Shown here in pieces: positions 1-10,520 of a stretch of 64,000 nt of DNA. Below the pieces are notes generated by a model. That model worked only from the letters and a program-made list of their open reading frames with translations. It was not told where the DNA came from and ran no database searches. Every line of letters starts with the position of its first letter. Within the stretch, counting starts at the first letter, position 1. The DNA comes from Alentia gelatinosa (lineage: Eukaryota; Annelida; Polychaeta; Phyllodocida; Polynoidae). Location of the stretch: the NCBI GenBank assembly GCA_950022655.1, contig OX465579.1, forward strand, positions 133,394,118-133,458,117. The letters run 5' to 3'. The translations under genes were made by a program, and so were the position numbers.

Positions 1-75
1 ATGATATTCAGCTTCATGGTGAAATCTTGAAGACACATATGAGCCTCCGTTCACTGAATAAACTCCTTTTGAACT

Positions 76-252
76 GATGAAGCCAAGTCATGAATTTTTA
101 AAGAAATCACCCAAGTACCAGGGTGAGAAAATCTGGAATGGTATACCGGAAGAAATCAAAGGACTCCCTGGCAAAATGACAAGAAAGTACTTCATTAACC
201 CAAGTGTGTATGTATCACTGGATATGGTAGTAGTGTACGTCTTATAGAGAAC
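76..252 (+). pseudogene. Non-LTR retrotransposon RT C-terminal remnant
   Basis: One forward frame is open from an ATG near 76 to a TAG near 250. It contains IWNGIPEEIK at 131-160, followed by a basic Lys/Arg stretch. This resembles the WN-x-LP-x-E-I signature found after the reverse-transcriptase domain in many animal non-LTR retrotransposons. No start of an element, poly(A) tail or target-site duplication is visible, so this is a short fossil. The family is not identified. Confidence 0.4.
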
Positions 253-406
253 TCGATGACTGTAAAAAAAACCATCACAATCAACATATATATTCTGTTG
301 GGCTAAACAATATATTCTAAAAATGTATACAAAATACTTGTATATTACGAGGTTCCGCCAATCTGCTGATGCCAAAATATATTGATTAAGCAAAATATGA
401 CACTGT

Positions 407-760
407 GTGAGTAAATCAGTTGCTAAAACAATTTACACCATGTCCATCAGGCTAACAATGGAGTATTGCTCTTTTCACTATGAAGGTTCGAATTTGGCCG
501 ACACTACCAAATCGCAACAGCTCCAGATCAGAGCTCTACGTTTAGTGTTACTGGAATACGATATAGGAATACCCACTAATGCAATACACAAAGAATGTGA
601 TATTGAGAAACTAGCAGACTGACGATGACTTCAGTTGTTATCCAAAATGTATGGGGGAGACTTGTACAACCTAATACCAGTGCAGAGAATTTGTGTACAG
701 GGGCTGTGCCCTTCCTATGAAGTGGGTAAAGCCAACACCCTATGATTCATAGGGTTAGCT
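407..760 (+). pseudogene. Non-LTR retrotransposon RT thumb remnant
   Basis: The 71-codon open stretch 407-622 reads like the region just after the RT catalytic core of non-LTR elements: a start resembling 'Y..S.R..MEYCS.HYEG', then 'L..LQIRALRLVL', then a segment ending KLAD. After two in-frame disruptions near 620 it continues as 'LQLLSKMYGGDLYNLIP', as expected for the 'RR...L..mYk....' segment. It lies downstream of the more C-terminal fragment at 76-252, so the two are separate copies or were rearranged. It is not functional. Confidence 0.5.
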
Positions 761-3458
761 CCACCACCTGTGGTTTTGTCAATAATTCGGTAATGAACAA
801 ACAAATTTAGACAAACAGTTGGATCAAGAGGGATGATCTTTGCTGAAAGGGATTAGAGGCTACTGATAATTGGGTACATCTATTAGGTTTAGGCCATATG
901 GAATTTGTGTTAAGAGTCTGAACATCCAATTTCTCTCTATAATGTTAATGACCAAGAATACATTAAGGAGTCCTGCGGTTAGCCTATAGCAGATAGACAT
1001 GAACATAGACACAGCTTGTCCCTCTGTGAAGAGTGATAGTGGACACACAGCGTTGTACTATGTATAACTATTGTTTAGAGAGTTCAGAGTGCTCTGTATG
1101 AAATCGAAAAAAAAAATATTTAAAAAATGGATACTTTATATTGGATAGACCATTGTGTCCATAGGTGTTAAAGTGGTGGCCCATGTCCGTTTCCAAGAGG
1201 CCATACTTAATCCAATTAAAGCCCAGGCATCAGTGGGGCTCTTTAAATACCATCTATATGTCCCCATCCCTGCACCCAATAATTTTTTTTAAAAGTAACA
1301 AGGACTTAACGAAGTTACTCTTGGTACACTGTGAAGGGGTGAGGTATTTGTAGACGGGATGGGATGAAGACGTTATCATAAGAGTGAAGGGATTAAGCGT
1401 AAGACTCCTTTATGTACTCTTGGTCATTAACAATTTTAAATCACGTGCAAGTGATGCTGTTAATTTCTTTTTCCAATGATACGAATGTGGAAATATCTAG
1501 CCAGAATTCTTAGATAAAGCAATAAGTTGCTTTTCAAACTTCCAAAAGTCAGAACAGAACGAGCGAAAAAAGTCAACTATGTACGTGGGATATAGCCTAT
1601 CGAACTTCCAACCAGAATATCTAAAGAATTCTGATAGTAAAGACGATTTTAAGAAAAAAACGTTAACGACCGTCCCACTTTGCGACCACAATGAAATGAC
1701 TTCTACCTGTATCCCATGCCAATACGCAATCATACTTAGATATCAATACGCAACTAGTCTTTAAAATATCCTATCTACATTAAATTATATTTTATTATCA
1801 TTTTATATTTGCATTGCAGATTGTCAGATTGCAGTTTTATTTGAAAAAATCACTAATGTAGATTATGATACTTATGGCCTTACTTACAAAAGGTGGAAAA
1901 TATAACCCTGTGAATATATAGTGGAACATAGGCTAGGAATATAATACCATCATAAAAGTGCAGGGGAAATTGCATTTCTATGATGGTACACAGCCAAAGA
2001 GTGACTGCAATCACGAAGCGTGTTAAGTGCAATCACTCAAGGATTGCAGTTCTATGGCAACTGGTTACAGACTTATGATGGTGAGCTGCGGAATGTGTGC
2101 ACATTGGGAATCCTATTCCAAATTTGTTTATTATACCACTATCGATTGATATTGTACAATCAAGCATCCTGATGTCAGGTGCAAATTGTAAAACCGAACT
2201 TGGCGTTTCTTTGTTCAATAAACAAAAGAAAAACACTTTTAAATTGCATCTATTTCAGGACCAGCAAAAGATGATTTACAACACTATATAAATTCAGTTG
2301 TACGTTTGCTTTCTAGACACAAGGCAATGGCATGGTACAAGGGAAGTGTTGAACGGTTGATGTCGTAGTTGATAAACATCTTTCCAGTTCTACAAGACGA
2401 GTTCGGTGCGTTCTACCAAATCAAAGTAAGTGACAGTTATTTATTGACCAATATGATTTTCAACTGCTTAAGGTGTTGATAGATCAGCAAATGATAATAT
2501 GTGTAAATATGCAGTCAGCAATTATGAAGGATCTTTTTCATCAACTATTCATGATTTCTAATGGAATCCCTAATCCTGGTCAGGGACAGAGGGAGCATTC
2601 TACATCCCATGATCACCATCAATTGATATATGAAGTTTTCATGACTGCCCCTGTTTTACATTGCAGCATTTTATACGACAGGGAAGCAACATCATTCATA
2701 TGTTGACCTCTATATGCAAATTACTATCAATTTCCATATCGGCATACCACTTTAAAGTATGTTAACATGGACATATCAGCCATTCAGACATCTGAGTCCG
2801 TATGATGAGGATAAGCTACAGTTGAGAAAAACTATTATTTCAAAATCCATCTTAGATTTAAGATACGAGGCGAATAGCACTTCTGTCTCCAACCGATGCT
2901 ACTTTGAAAGTGACATTTACTCGTCAGATCCAAATCGTTGCTATGCTATCTCCAGGTGAGCAGTGTAATAATAGCACAATGCAGCATAACAAAGAAAACA
3001 ACAACAAAAATTCAAAGTCCATCTTGGTCTGTTTATGTGGCGTTGTCCAATGTGGCCACATTGTTTCATGGCAGTTTTTTTCGGTAGAGTGCAATAGAAC
3101 ACTCGAAATCATAAAGAGACTGCTTTGTTATTCCTCTATGCTAAATTGCTTCCCTGTTCCTCCTGGTTTTATGAAATCGATTGCCTTGTGATAGTGCTCC
3201 TTTCCCCGTCCAATGCCCCAATAATGAGAAGGATTTTTCAAATCTGCTTTGGATGAGATATTAGATATTGTACGAAGCGACGTCCGTTCTCTATGCTGAT
3301 GCTACCTTGAATGACGGTAAAACGAACTGCACCTAACCACCGTAACCATGTACACTGATGGGTGGGGCATCACAAAAAAATGGATGAAATATCAGTCTTC
3401 CTTATAATACTGTGAAGATGCCATATAACCAATAATTGTTTTGTTGGTCTCGCCATAG
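761..3458. other. Intergenic region left of STK19
   Basis: AT-rich sequence with only short, unconvincing open frames and no recognisable domain. It holds the small hairpin at 1945-1988 and a cluster of TGCAATCAC/ATTGCAGT words around 2004-2055, which looks like decayed repeat DNA. The STK19 promoter should lie at its right end, but I see no clear TATA box or initiator. Confidence 0.5.
1945..1988. repeat. Short imperfect hairpin
   Basis: TACCATCATAAAAGTGCA (1945-1962) pairs with the segment ending TATGATGGTA at 1988. About 16 of 18 positions are complementary around an 8-nt loop. It is too short for a typical animal microRNA precursor and is more likely a remnant of an inverted-repeat element. 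Confidence 0.45.
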
Positions 3459-6400
3459 ATGAGTCGGAAACGGACGCTGATGCCTGAAATATATCGTAAC
3501 AAGAAGAGAATGTGTACCGGGAACAAGCATGGCGAATCGAACTCGGCCTGGGGTAACGAGGAAAAACTTGGTACGTCCTCTTCAGTACTGTCCTCTCAAA
3601 AAATAAAAAATGAACAATGAAACGGGTTTATAACGTTTAGGAGAATCAAGCTTACTTCACTGTATAAAGTACCATAATTTATTTTTCTTAAGTCCACTAT
3701 AAAACTGATAAAGATCGAATATATATTATTGCCGAAATAATTTGGTCAAGATAAAAATCCCGTTCTTTGTGAACGGTCCAACATAGGACAGAAGATTATT
3801 AATGCTTTTGTTTTATGTGTGTACAGATAATGACGCGATGCCGTCTGACACGAAAGCTGCCTTACTGTATCTGAAGAATCTGTTCCCAATGGAGAAGTTT
3901 GAGGGCCGCCTGCCTCCCATTATCATAAAACACCAGCTATACAGCATTGTGAAAAACAGGACACTTGTCGACAAAGAGCTGGTAAAACCAACAAACCTTA
4001 TTCTACAATTTTTATTTTGAAGAAAGTTACTAGGATTTAAAAAAAAATATATTTGAAAAATTATGAATTAAAAAGAATTCACACTTTGACTTCACAATTT
4101 CATCGTAGTTTATCATAAGAAAGAAAGTCTGACCTTCTGACCAGTAGAGTGTGCATCGTCAATTTGATGTGGCTGACCTAGAGTCTGGTGGGACGTGTTC
4201 GATTAACAAGAATATTTTTTTATTCATTTGTTTGCTTTTACATTTTATGGAAAAAAACTTAGCCAAAATTATACAATTGTACGCGTATTTATTAAAGTGT
4301 GTTTTATTTCACAGAGTGACATGCGGAACAGTGGCGAGGTACGACTCTTCAAGCTGGGTACTGAGGCAGACGAATTCTGTGTCGTGCTCACTGAAGACTA
4401 CAGATTCCACGTCCTCAAAGCGACAGCTAACCTTGGCGTCAACAAATCTGTGATAGGTAAGACTCCTAGATTCACTGGATTTGAACTCACTGGATTTGAA
4501 CTCCGTGTGAATCCATGAGAACTGAAATAGTATCTTGAGTAGTATAAACTACTCTATACATGAGCCTAACCTTTCACATTAACGTAGTATAGGGTAATAA
4601 TAGTTATATCCTTCGCGTTGGATTGTTGCACTTTCAAACATCAAATGTGATTATAAAGTCAAAATGAGTTTTATTTGTATAGGGTCCTCATCATTTGGCC
4701 TATACTAGTACACCCTTAAGTTTTCAAACAAAGTACAATTCATCTAGATGTGAGTTTCCAAATCTTTTTGCTAAATTCAGAGATATTTTACATGCCTAAA
4801 TGGTAGGTACCGTTGTCATAAAAAAGAAGTGCACTTTAAATATAAAATGTTATGATTTTCCTAAGATTGGGTTTTAAATTATCTAGCCATTGTTGATATA
4901 TAATCCAAATTCATTCTGCTTTTCTCCTAAAAGAACATACACATAAAAGGGCACAGTGTGTTTTAAGCTTCACGGGGAGAGGAATAAATTGACTGATATA
5001 GATCTGTCTTGATTTGCAGATCGTTTCCTCTCAATAGTGCTTCCACAGTGCCAAGACTTGTGTCTCAATAAGCAGACCATGATGGGAGACTTCAAGTTCA
5101 AGGATGAGGAAATTACGTGAGTACCTCTACCGCAGTGACATGAAAGAGGCACTGCGTATCCTACTACAAGGATTTCAACTGATAGAAAGTGCAACTTTCA
5201 GTTTTCATCTTGACTAAAAATTGTGATTTTAATTTCCGATGCTTCTTGGTGATAATCTGTTCACCATAAACTGTGGTCACTTATTCATGTTTCTCCAGAA
5301 CAAAATCGTGATGAGGCAAATATAAATTCAATTAACACAAAGAATGCCCGCTGTCTAGGTATAAAGAAGGTATATGCTTCTTTTTTATCAACAATTATTA
5401 TTGAGATCTCTAATTTGTTATATAATTTTCTCTGTAGCATAATTTTTTTTATCAAATCAGAAAATTCAACTCAACAAGAAGATCATATATATATAGCTTG
5501 ATGCAACATCTGGATTTTAAAAGTTCTTTTAGAGATAACATGTAGGTTTAAGGTGGAAGACAATTGGGTAAATGAAATAAAATTGCTTGATTTGATCTGT
5601 TTCATGACTAATACAGGCAGCTGGTGAAAGCGTGTGTGCTCACTGTCCGCGACGTGGGCAGCTGGTGGGTGGCCATACCAGCCGCAGGGCTCTATATGAA
5701 GAGCTTCATCCGTGGGCGGAAAGCTCTCCTCATGATGATCAGGAAGTGTAAATACAGAGAAATCCTACAGAAGGTAAGTTTCGCCTCTTCCCAAGTCAGT
5801 TTCTGTGTTGTAAAAAAGACGAACTCGGGTCTTTCTAAATTGTATATGGTTAATTAGCATTAAACATCACTTTCCTCCCAGGATTTTAGTATTGTGGGTA
5901 TAGATTATCATTGCAAATATTCCCTTGTGAAAAACAGGTGACGTGTCCCATCATTGACATTAATGCATATATTTATATATCGCGAAAAATTGCTATGATT
6001 TTCTCCATTGATTGTCCATTTAATAGAGAATCGTTATCAACCTAATTCAAAAACCATCGGGGAGTTAGTGCAGAATTTATTTTCCATTACAAAGATCAGA
6101 CGAGATTAGTTATGTATCTATGTATCACTGCATAGTTTTATACTTCCTGACAGAGGCGTTATGAGGAAGATAATGAATACTAAGTCAAGCTCAAAATAAA
6201 CATATTTTCGTTTTAGGAGTTGGAGGAGAGAAAGCTACCCAAAGTCGCCAAGCTTGGCATCCACTATCATATTAACGACATTATCGGTGCTGAATTAGTT
6301 CAATGGTAAGTCTCCACATTTTATGTTTGTGCCATATATAAGCTCCCCTTCAACTACATGGTAGATCTTCTCTTGATAGGGAAAAAACAGGGTACTTACA

Positions 6401-7757
6401 TCATGTGTATTCATTCTCTCTATAACCTATGACATATAACACCGTAGTTGTCTGATCCTAAATATCTTAGCGATGATATAGATAACAATTACTTCTTCAT
6501 TACCCATACTGAACCTTTTATCTGTTTCTTGGACTTAACATGATAATAAAATTCATTCTCTGTTTCTCTGACCTTAAGTCATTCACATGTGTCCTTGTTT
6601 ACAACAAAAATCATCTTAACCAAGCCTCGTTCATCCCTATATAATTTTGTATAGGGATCTCAGCCCCATGCCATGTTTGGCACTGGTGTATTTTCTATGT
6701 TTTATTGGTCTCTCTGAGGCAGGGCATTCCAGATAAAAAAATATTCCACTTTTTTTTTGCATCAACTTGCGTACCTGCAGTCATTGTAATAAAGTTCTCC
6801 ATCTCCCTTTCTTTGACCTAACGTCGTAATAATAAAGTTCTGACTCTGTTGCTATATCTCTAACATTACATGATAATAATAAACTTATAATACTGACTCT
6901 TTCCGAATATTTGGCTTAGGCTATCACTCTTCGAGCTACTGCATGAAAGTGACAGAGCAGGTGTCTGCTCGCGTTATTTATAGTCAGACCACTCGCTTCC
7001 ATGGCGACATTGACAACAGAACAAAGCGTATGGTGATGTCAGTTGATTCCCTTTGTTTAGGATTCCCATAGCCCTTTCACAAGGTGCTCATCAGGCTCGA
7101 ATTAGTGGCAGCCAACTGAAAAATGCTGTTAGGATCATATCTGTGACCCTGGGTGGTACTCTCTTTAGGTTTGACAGAGAGAATATAATTGACTGGATGT
7201 TTCTGAGTATAAACTAGGTCTGTCAACTTTATTAAGTGGTTGACAAAAAAGGGTGTCTTGTCAGTTATACTCGACAACTGAGTTGTTGTTAAATATGGGG
7301 TGGTAGAAAACTGCTGTGATTTTAAGGGAATGGTCCTATCGTCAGAGTGATCCTCATGACATGCCAACTTGAAAAAGTGTAGGAAAAAAAAAAAAATACT
7401 GACTCTCTGTTCCTTTGACATCTCATGATAATAGAAAAATACTTATTCTCTCTCTGTTTCTCTGATATAATGTAACAATAGGAAAGGTCTGATTACGGTA
7501 TCTCTGTTTTTCTCACTTAACAAGATGAAATAGTTCTGGCTCTCTCAATTTCTTTTAGAATTAGATAATGGGACATGGCAAAACATAATGCTGCTCTGTT
7601 TCTCTGATATAATATGATAATGATAGAGTTGTGACAGTCTACCTGTTTTTCAGCCTTAATGCGATACATTATGATTGTTATAAAGGTATTTACCTCTTAC
7701 CATTCACACAGTATACAGACCACATCTGGACAGCTGCTTCGCCTCGCTGACTCCTGA
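3459..7757 (+). CDS. STK19: STK19 homologue (winged-helix TC-NER factor)
   Basis: Exons 3459-3570, 3827-3981, 4315-4456, 5020-5116, 5617-5773, 6217-6305 and 7712-7757 join in phase across GT-AG introns into 265 codons plus TGA. The human protein is about 254 aa. Matches to the animal family run end to end: MSRKRTLMPE at the N terminus, LPPIIIKHQLYSIVKNRT in exon 2, LTEDYRFHVLKA in exon 3, VLTVRDVGSWWVAIPAAG in exon 5, HYHINDIIGAELV in exon 6, and TTSGQLLRLADS at the C terminus. The family folds as tandem winged helices and binds DNA. Despite its name it is now regarded not as a kinase but as a chromatin factor helping position TFIIH in transcription-coupled nucleotide excision repair. The start is chosen because MSRKR matches the shorter animal isoform. 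The seventh exon adds only 15 residues and the last split codon. Intron 6 (1406 bp) is full of repeats. Confidence 0.93.
6510..7690 (+). repeat. Degenerate minisatellite in STK19 intron 6, interrupted
   Basis: A loose unit of about 50 bp recurs on both sides of an insertion. It is built from CTCTGTTTCTCTGAC followed by an ATGATAATAATAAAGTTCTGACT-like stretch. Copies are clear around 6515-6600, 6790-6900 and 7395-7660. Copies are divergent, so the array is old. It lies wholly within the last STK19 intron. Confidence 0.6.
6901..7394 (+). mobile_element. Candidate retroposed insertion with poly(A) and 12-bp TSD
   Basis: About 494 bp of unrelated sequence splits the minisatellite of STK19 intron 6. 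It ends in a run of 13 A (7384-7396) and is flanked by AATACTGACTCT at 6889-6900 and again at 7395-7406. Flanking direct repeats plus a 3' poly(A) run are the marks of target-primed retroposition in the + orientation. No protein is recognisable, and no clear Pol III A and B boxes were found, so it could be a retroposed non-coding RNA or a SINE. The repeat could also simply be two minisatellite units. Confidence 0.45.
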
Positions 7758-8045
7758 TGGTTCCGATGGTGGCCGGTTACACGATGGTGTCTGCCCGACG
7801 CACCAGAGGGCGCCACAGTGGAAGACGTGCCCCCCGGGTGCTGGTTACCCACGTGGACCTCGGCGTTGGCACCAAGTCGACCATTCTCTGTCGTCCAGCC
7901 GTCCGCCGAGGAGCCCGACCTGACCGACTCGGACAGTGACGGCGGTCGTGGCGCCCGTTACCCGGGTTGTCGGGCTGCCAGCGCTGGCCTCGACCACCAC
8001 GGAGAGCTCGCAGGGCCTGGAGAACCAGCCGCCATGGATTTTTGA
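7758..8045 (+). other. GC-rich in-frame open extension after the STK19 stop
   Basis: Directly after the STK19 TGA (followed by TGG) the same frame stays open for 95 codons to TGA at 8043-8045. The stretch is far more GC- and CpG-rich than its surroundings and includes an acidic EEPDLTDSDSDGG segment. The upstream stop is at the conserved end of the family, so this is most simply 3' UTR. The opposite strand is also open here (8052-7777), as expected for GC-rich DNA. It could represent readthrough or an alternative 3' end. Confidence 0.4.
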
Positions 8046-8206
8046 TCCTCACGATGAGAAAAATGAGACTATGAAAGACAATTATATGTTATTGTGCATA
8101 TTTAGGACCGCCGCGGTTGTGATTTGGATAACAAGGACGAGTTCAGATCAATCCAGGTTGAATTTGTGTATATAGTATCACAGGAAAGAGATGCATAGAA
8201 CACAGT

Positions 8207-8212
8207 AATAAA
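8207..8212 (+). terminator. Candidate poly(A) signal for STK19
   Basis: AATAAA lies 450 bp downstream of the STK19 stop, the first one in an AT-rich context after the GC-rich segment. It is assigned by position only. Confidence 0.45.
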
Positions 8213-9185
8213 CTATTGGGAAGTTGAGGAAGCGTTAAACCTTGGCTTATTGGTCACTGAAGTTCAAGTGACCCTTCCCCTTGTTCGTTGATTCCCTCAC
8301 TTACTGCTTGGGTCAGTGCATAGCTATCCGCCGAGGAGCTGATTATTTTGCTATCTTCCGTTCCTGCCCGTGTTTTATTCTTGTGCCATTGTATATTTTT
8401 ACGAAATAATGGAATCCCAAATCACTACTTGCTGAATATAGGACTACATGAGCCAAATGCCCCACTTGTATCATCCCAGCCTACAAGCGCTCATCATCTG
8501 TGGATTCTACACTTCTCTACATGGTATTGTTGTCCCAAGGACATTCAATTATTGTGATGTTATATGTTAACACGTTATTATTATTATTCTAACACCATGG
8601 ATTAGGATTATTTCAGGAATAGTATTCATGGAAAAAATGTATCATAAACAAGATGTCGTCATTTTAATTCAATGATTTTAGGGAAAACTTTCTGGAGGAT
8701 ATATATTCATGCCTAGTTTCTGATAGCGGAATTTTGATCTTAGAATAAATTTTTCTATGGAAATCATCTAAATTTATCTCACCGAGGGAACTTTTTGTCA
8801 GGTATTAGATGATGGGGAGATTAGAAGATTGAAGTGATATTTATTTATTTGTTACAGTATAACTGAAAAAGAGATCAAATGTCTTACAATCAGCCTTAGG
8901 CGGTGGATAATCAGTATGGTTATTAGGAACGAAAATATTACTTATACACTATTATTCTTCTGTATCTAATTGTTACCGACCTGTGTAATTTTACGTATTA
9001 ATTAATAGACCCTCTCGTCATTGTTTTCAGAGTTAGTCCAAATGGTTCTTCAAATGTGCTTTAAGATATTTATTATAAAACTTCTTATATTGATTAGGGT
9101 ATATTGTTTACATGTATAGGGCAAAAATTACATTGTACTCCTGTATTATAATACGTGTGTGTAGTCTGACTTTTCCGGGGGAGAT

Positions 9186-9200
9186 GGGGGGGGGGGGGGG
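9186..9200 (+). repeat. Poly-G run (15 G)
   Basis: Uninterrupted G15 in the STK19-PLD6 interval. It is one of several pure G runs in the window and could form a G-quadruplex. Exact length is unreliable in most sequencing data. Confidence 0.9.
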
Positions 9201-10082
9201 CTTTTGTGGAACCTCAGTTGTAAATGATGGATCCCATTTATCATTGTGGACATCAAGTTTCTCTATGACAGAGAGTAGTGTTAACTAAAGATTATGTTAA
9301 GTCGTTTGGGTTCCTGTGAGTGGCATTCGTCTGTAGTAAGGATCAGTTGGGAAATAGTTTTTTAACATTTGCAGACTCATCTAGTATCCTATTGTCGAAC
9401 AACGAGAACTATTTTTTTATGCTTAAAAGTCATACTGAATGTTTGGAAAATCAGGAACAGCTGGTTTAGTCTCAGAATCTAACTCGCGGTTTCTATTTCA
9501 TCTATGCTGGAATACTACCTGGCTATTCTGTCTCCCAGAGGTAAAAAGGCACATCTAAAACACATATTTACTAAGATTGAGAAAGCATTATGATTAGCAT
9601 GACCAAAGTTGATAACGAGGGGTTATCTCACAACTTTGATTGTTATAATTATTGCAGAGTAGTCCATGGTCACTTCCTTCGAAATTTTGTTCTTTTAAAG
9701 AGGGATTGTTAGGTGGAAAAGGGTGAGTGTTTTATGATATAAACCTCTTGGTAATATCCATGTTGAAATTAATCTTGCTCTTGGGAGAAAAGGGAATGAT
9801 AACATTAATAAGAAACATTTGTAAAGCAGTAAAACAAGGGGCTGCCCCGTTGTTATACAGAGTATTATGAAACTGTTTTCCTTATAACCTATAGATAATT
9901 TATATAACAAGACTTTATTGTGATATACGGATTGTTACAAATGGTATATATATACACACAAGGAGACCGTTGATGAAAATAATATAATGGAAATAGTAGT
10001 GTGAATGCTGTATGACATAGGTACCTGTATATTTGCATATCAGATAGGAATATTTTATTTGTACTATGGGGAAGTGAATGTT

Positions 10083-10520
10083 TTTGCTCAGTACCATGGT
10101 TTGACGAGTAGCATGTCAGTATCATGGTATGGTGGGAGTGACTGGTCAATACTGATAAATATGGTCAGTCAGTGGCTGGCTTGGTAAATGGGGCCAGTCG
10201 TTACTGTGATTCGGTAAATGTAGCTGGCCATTGCTGGTGAAAGAGGCCAGTTAATGCACTGGTGACTGCGACTGGACAGTGTTATGGCTTGAGCATTTTC
10301 AAGGGTTTACTTGGTATGATCAGTCACAATGCCAAGATTTTGTGAATGAGGACTGTTAGTGTCATGATTTGGTGAATGGGGTCAGTTGGTGCCATAGTTT
10401 TATGCCATGGTTTGGTGAATTTGCAAGCTAATGCCATGGTTTGCTGAATGTAGCCAATTTGTGGTATGGTTCATGCTGTGGTTTGGCGAATTTGGCCAGT
10501 AAATGTCATGGTGGTTAGGT
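10083..10520 (+). repeat. Degenerate ~30-bp minisatellite
   Basis: About 14 variable units fill this span, built on GCCAGTTAATGCCATGGTTT followed by GGTGAATG. Recognisable units start near 10090, 10165, 10194, 10350, 10380, 10407, 10430 and 10493. Unit length drifts between about 22 and 43 bp. The high GGT/ATGG content makes it stand out from the AT-rich flanks. There is no coding signal. Confidence 0.65.

Noticed and set aside
7077..7421. 114-codon minus frame in STK19 intron 6
   Set aside because: It falls inside the retroposed-looking insertion and begins beyond its poly(A) tract; no protein family seen.
10083..10520. CRISPR-like array
   Set aside because: Eukaryotic locus; units are degenerate without constant repeats and unique spacers, so it is a minisatellite.
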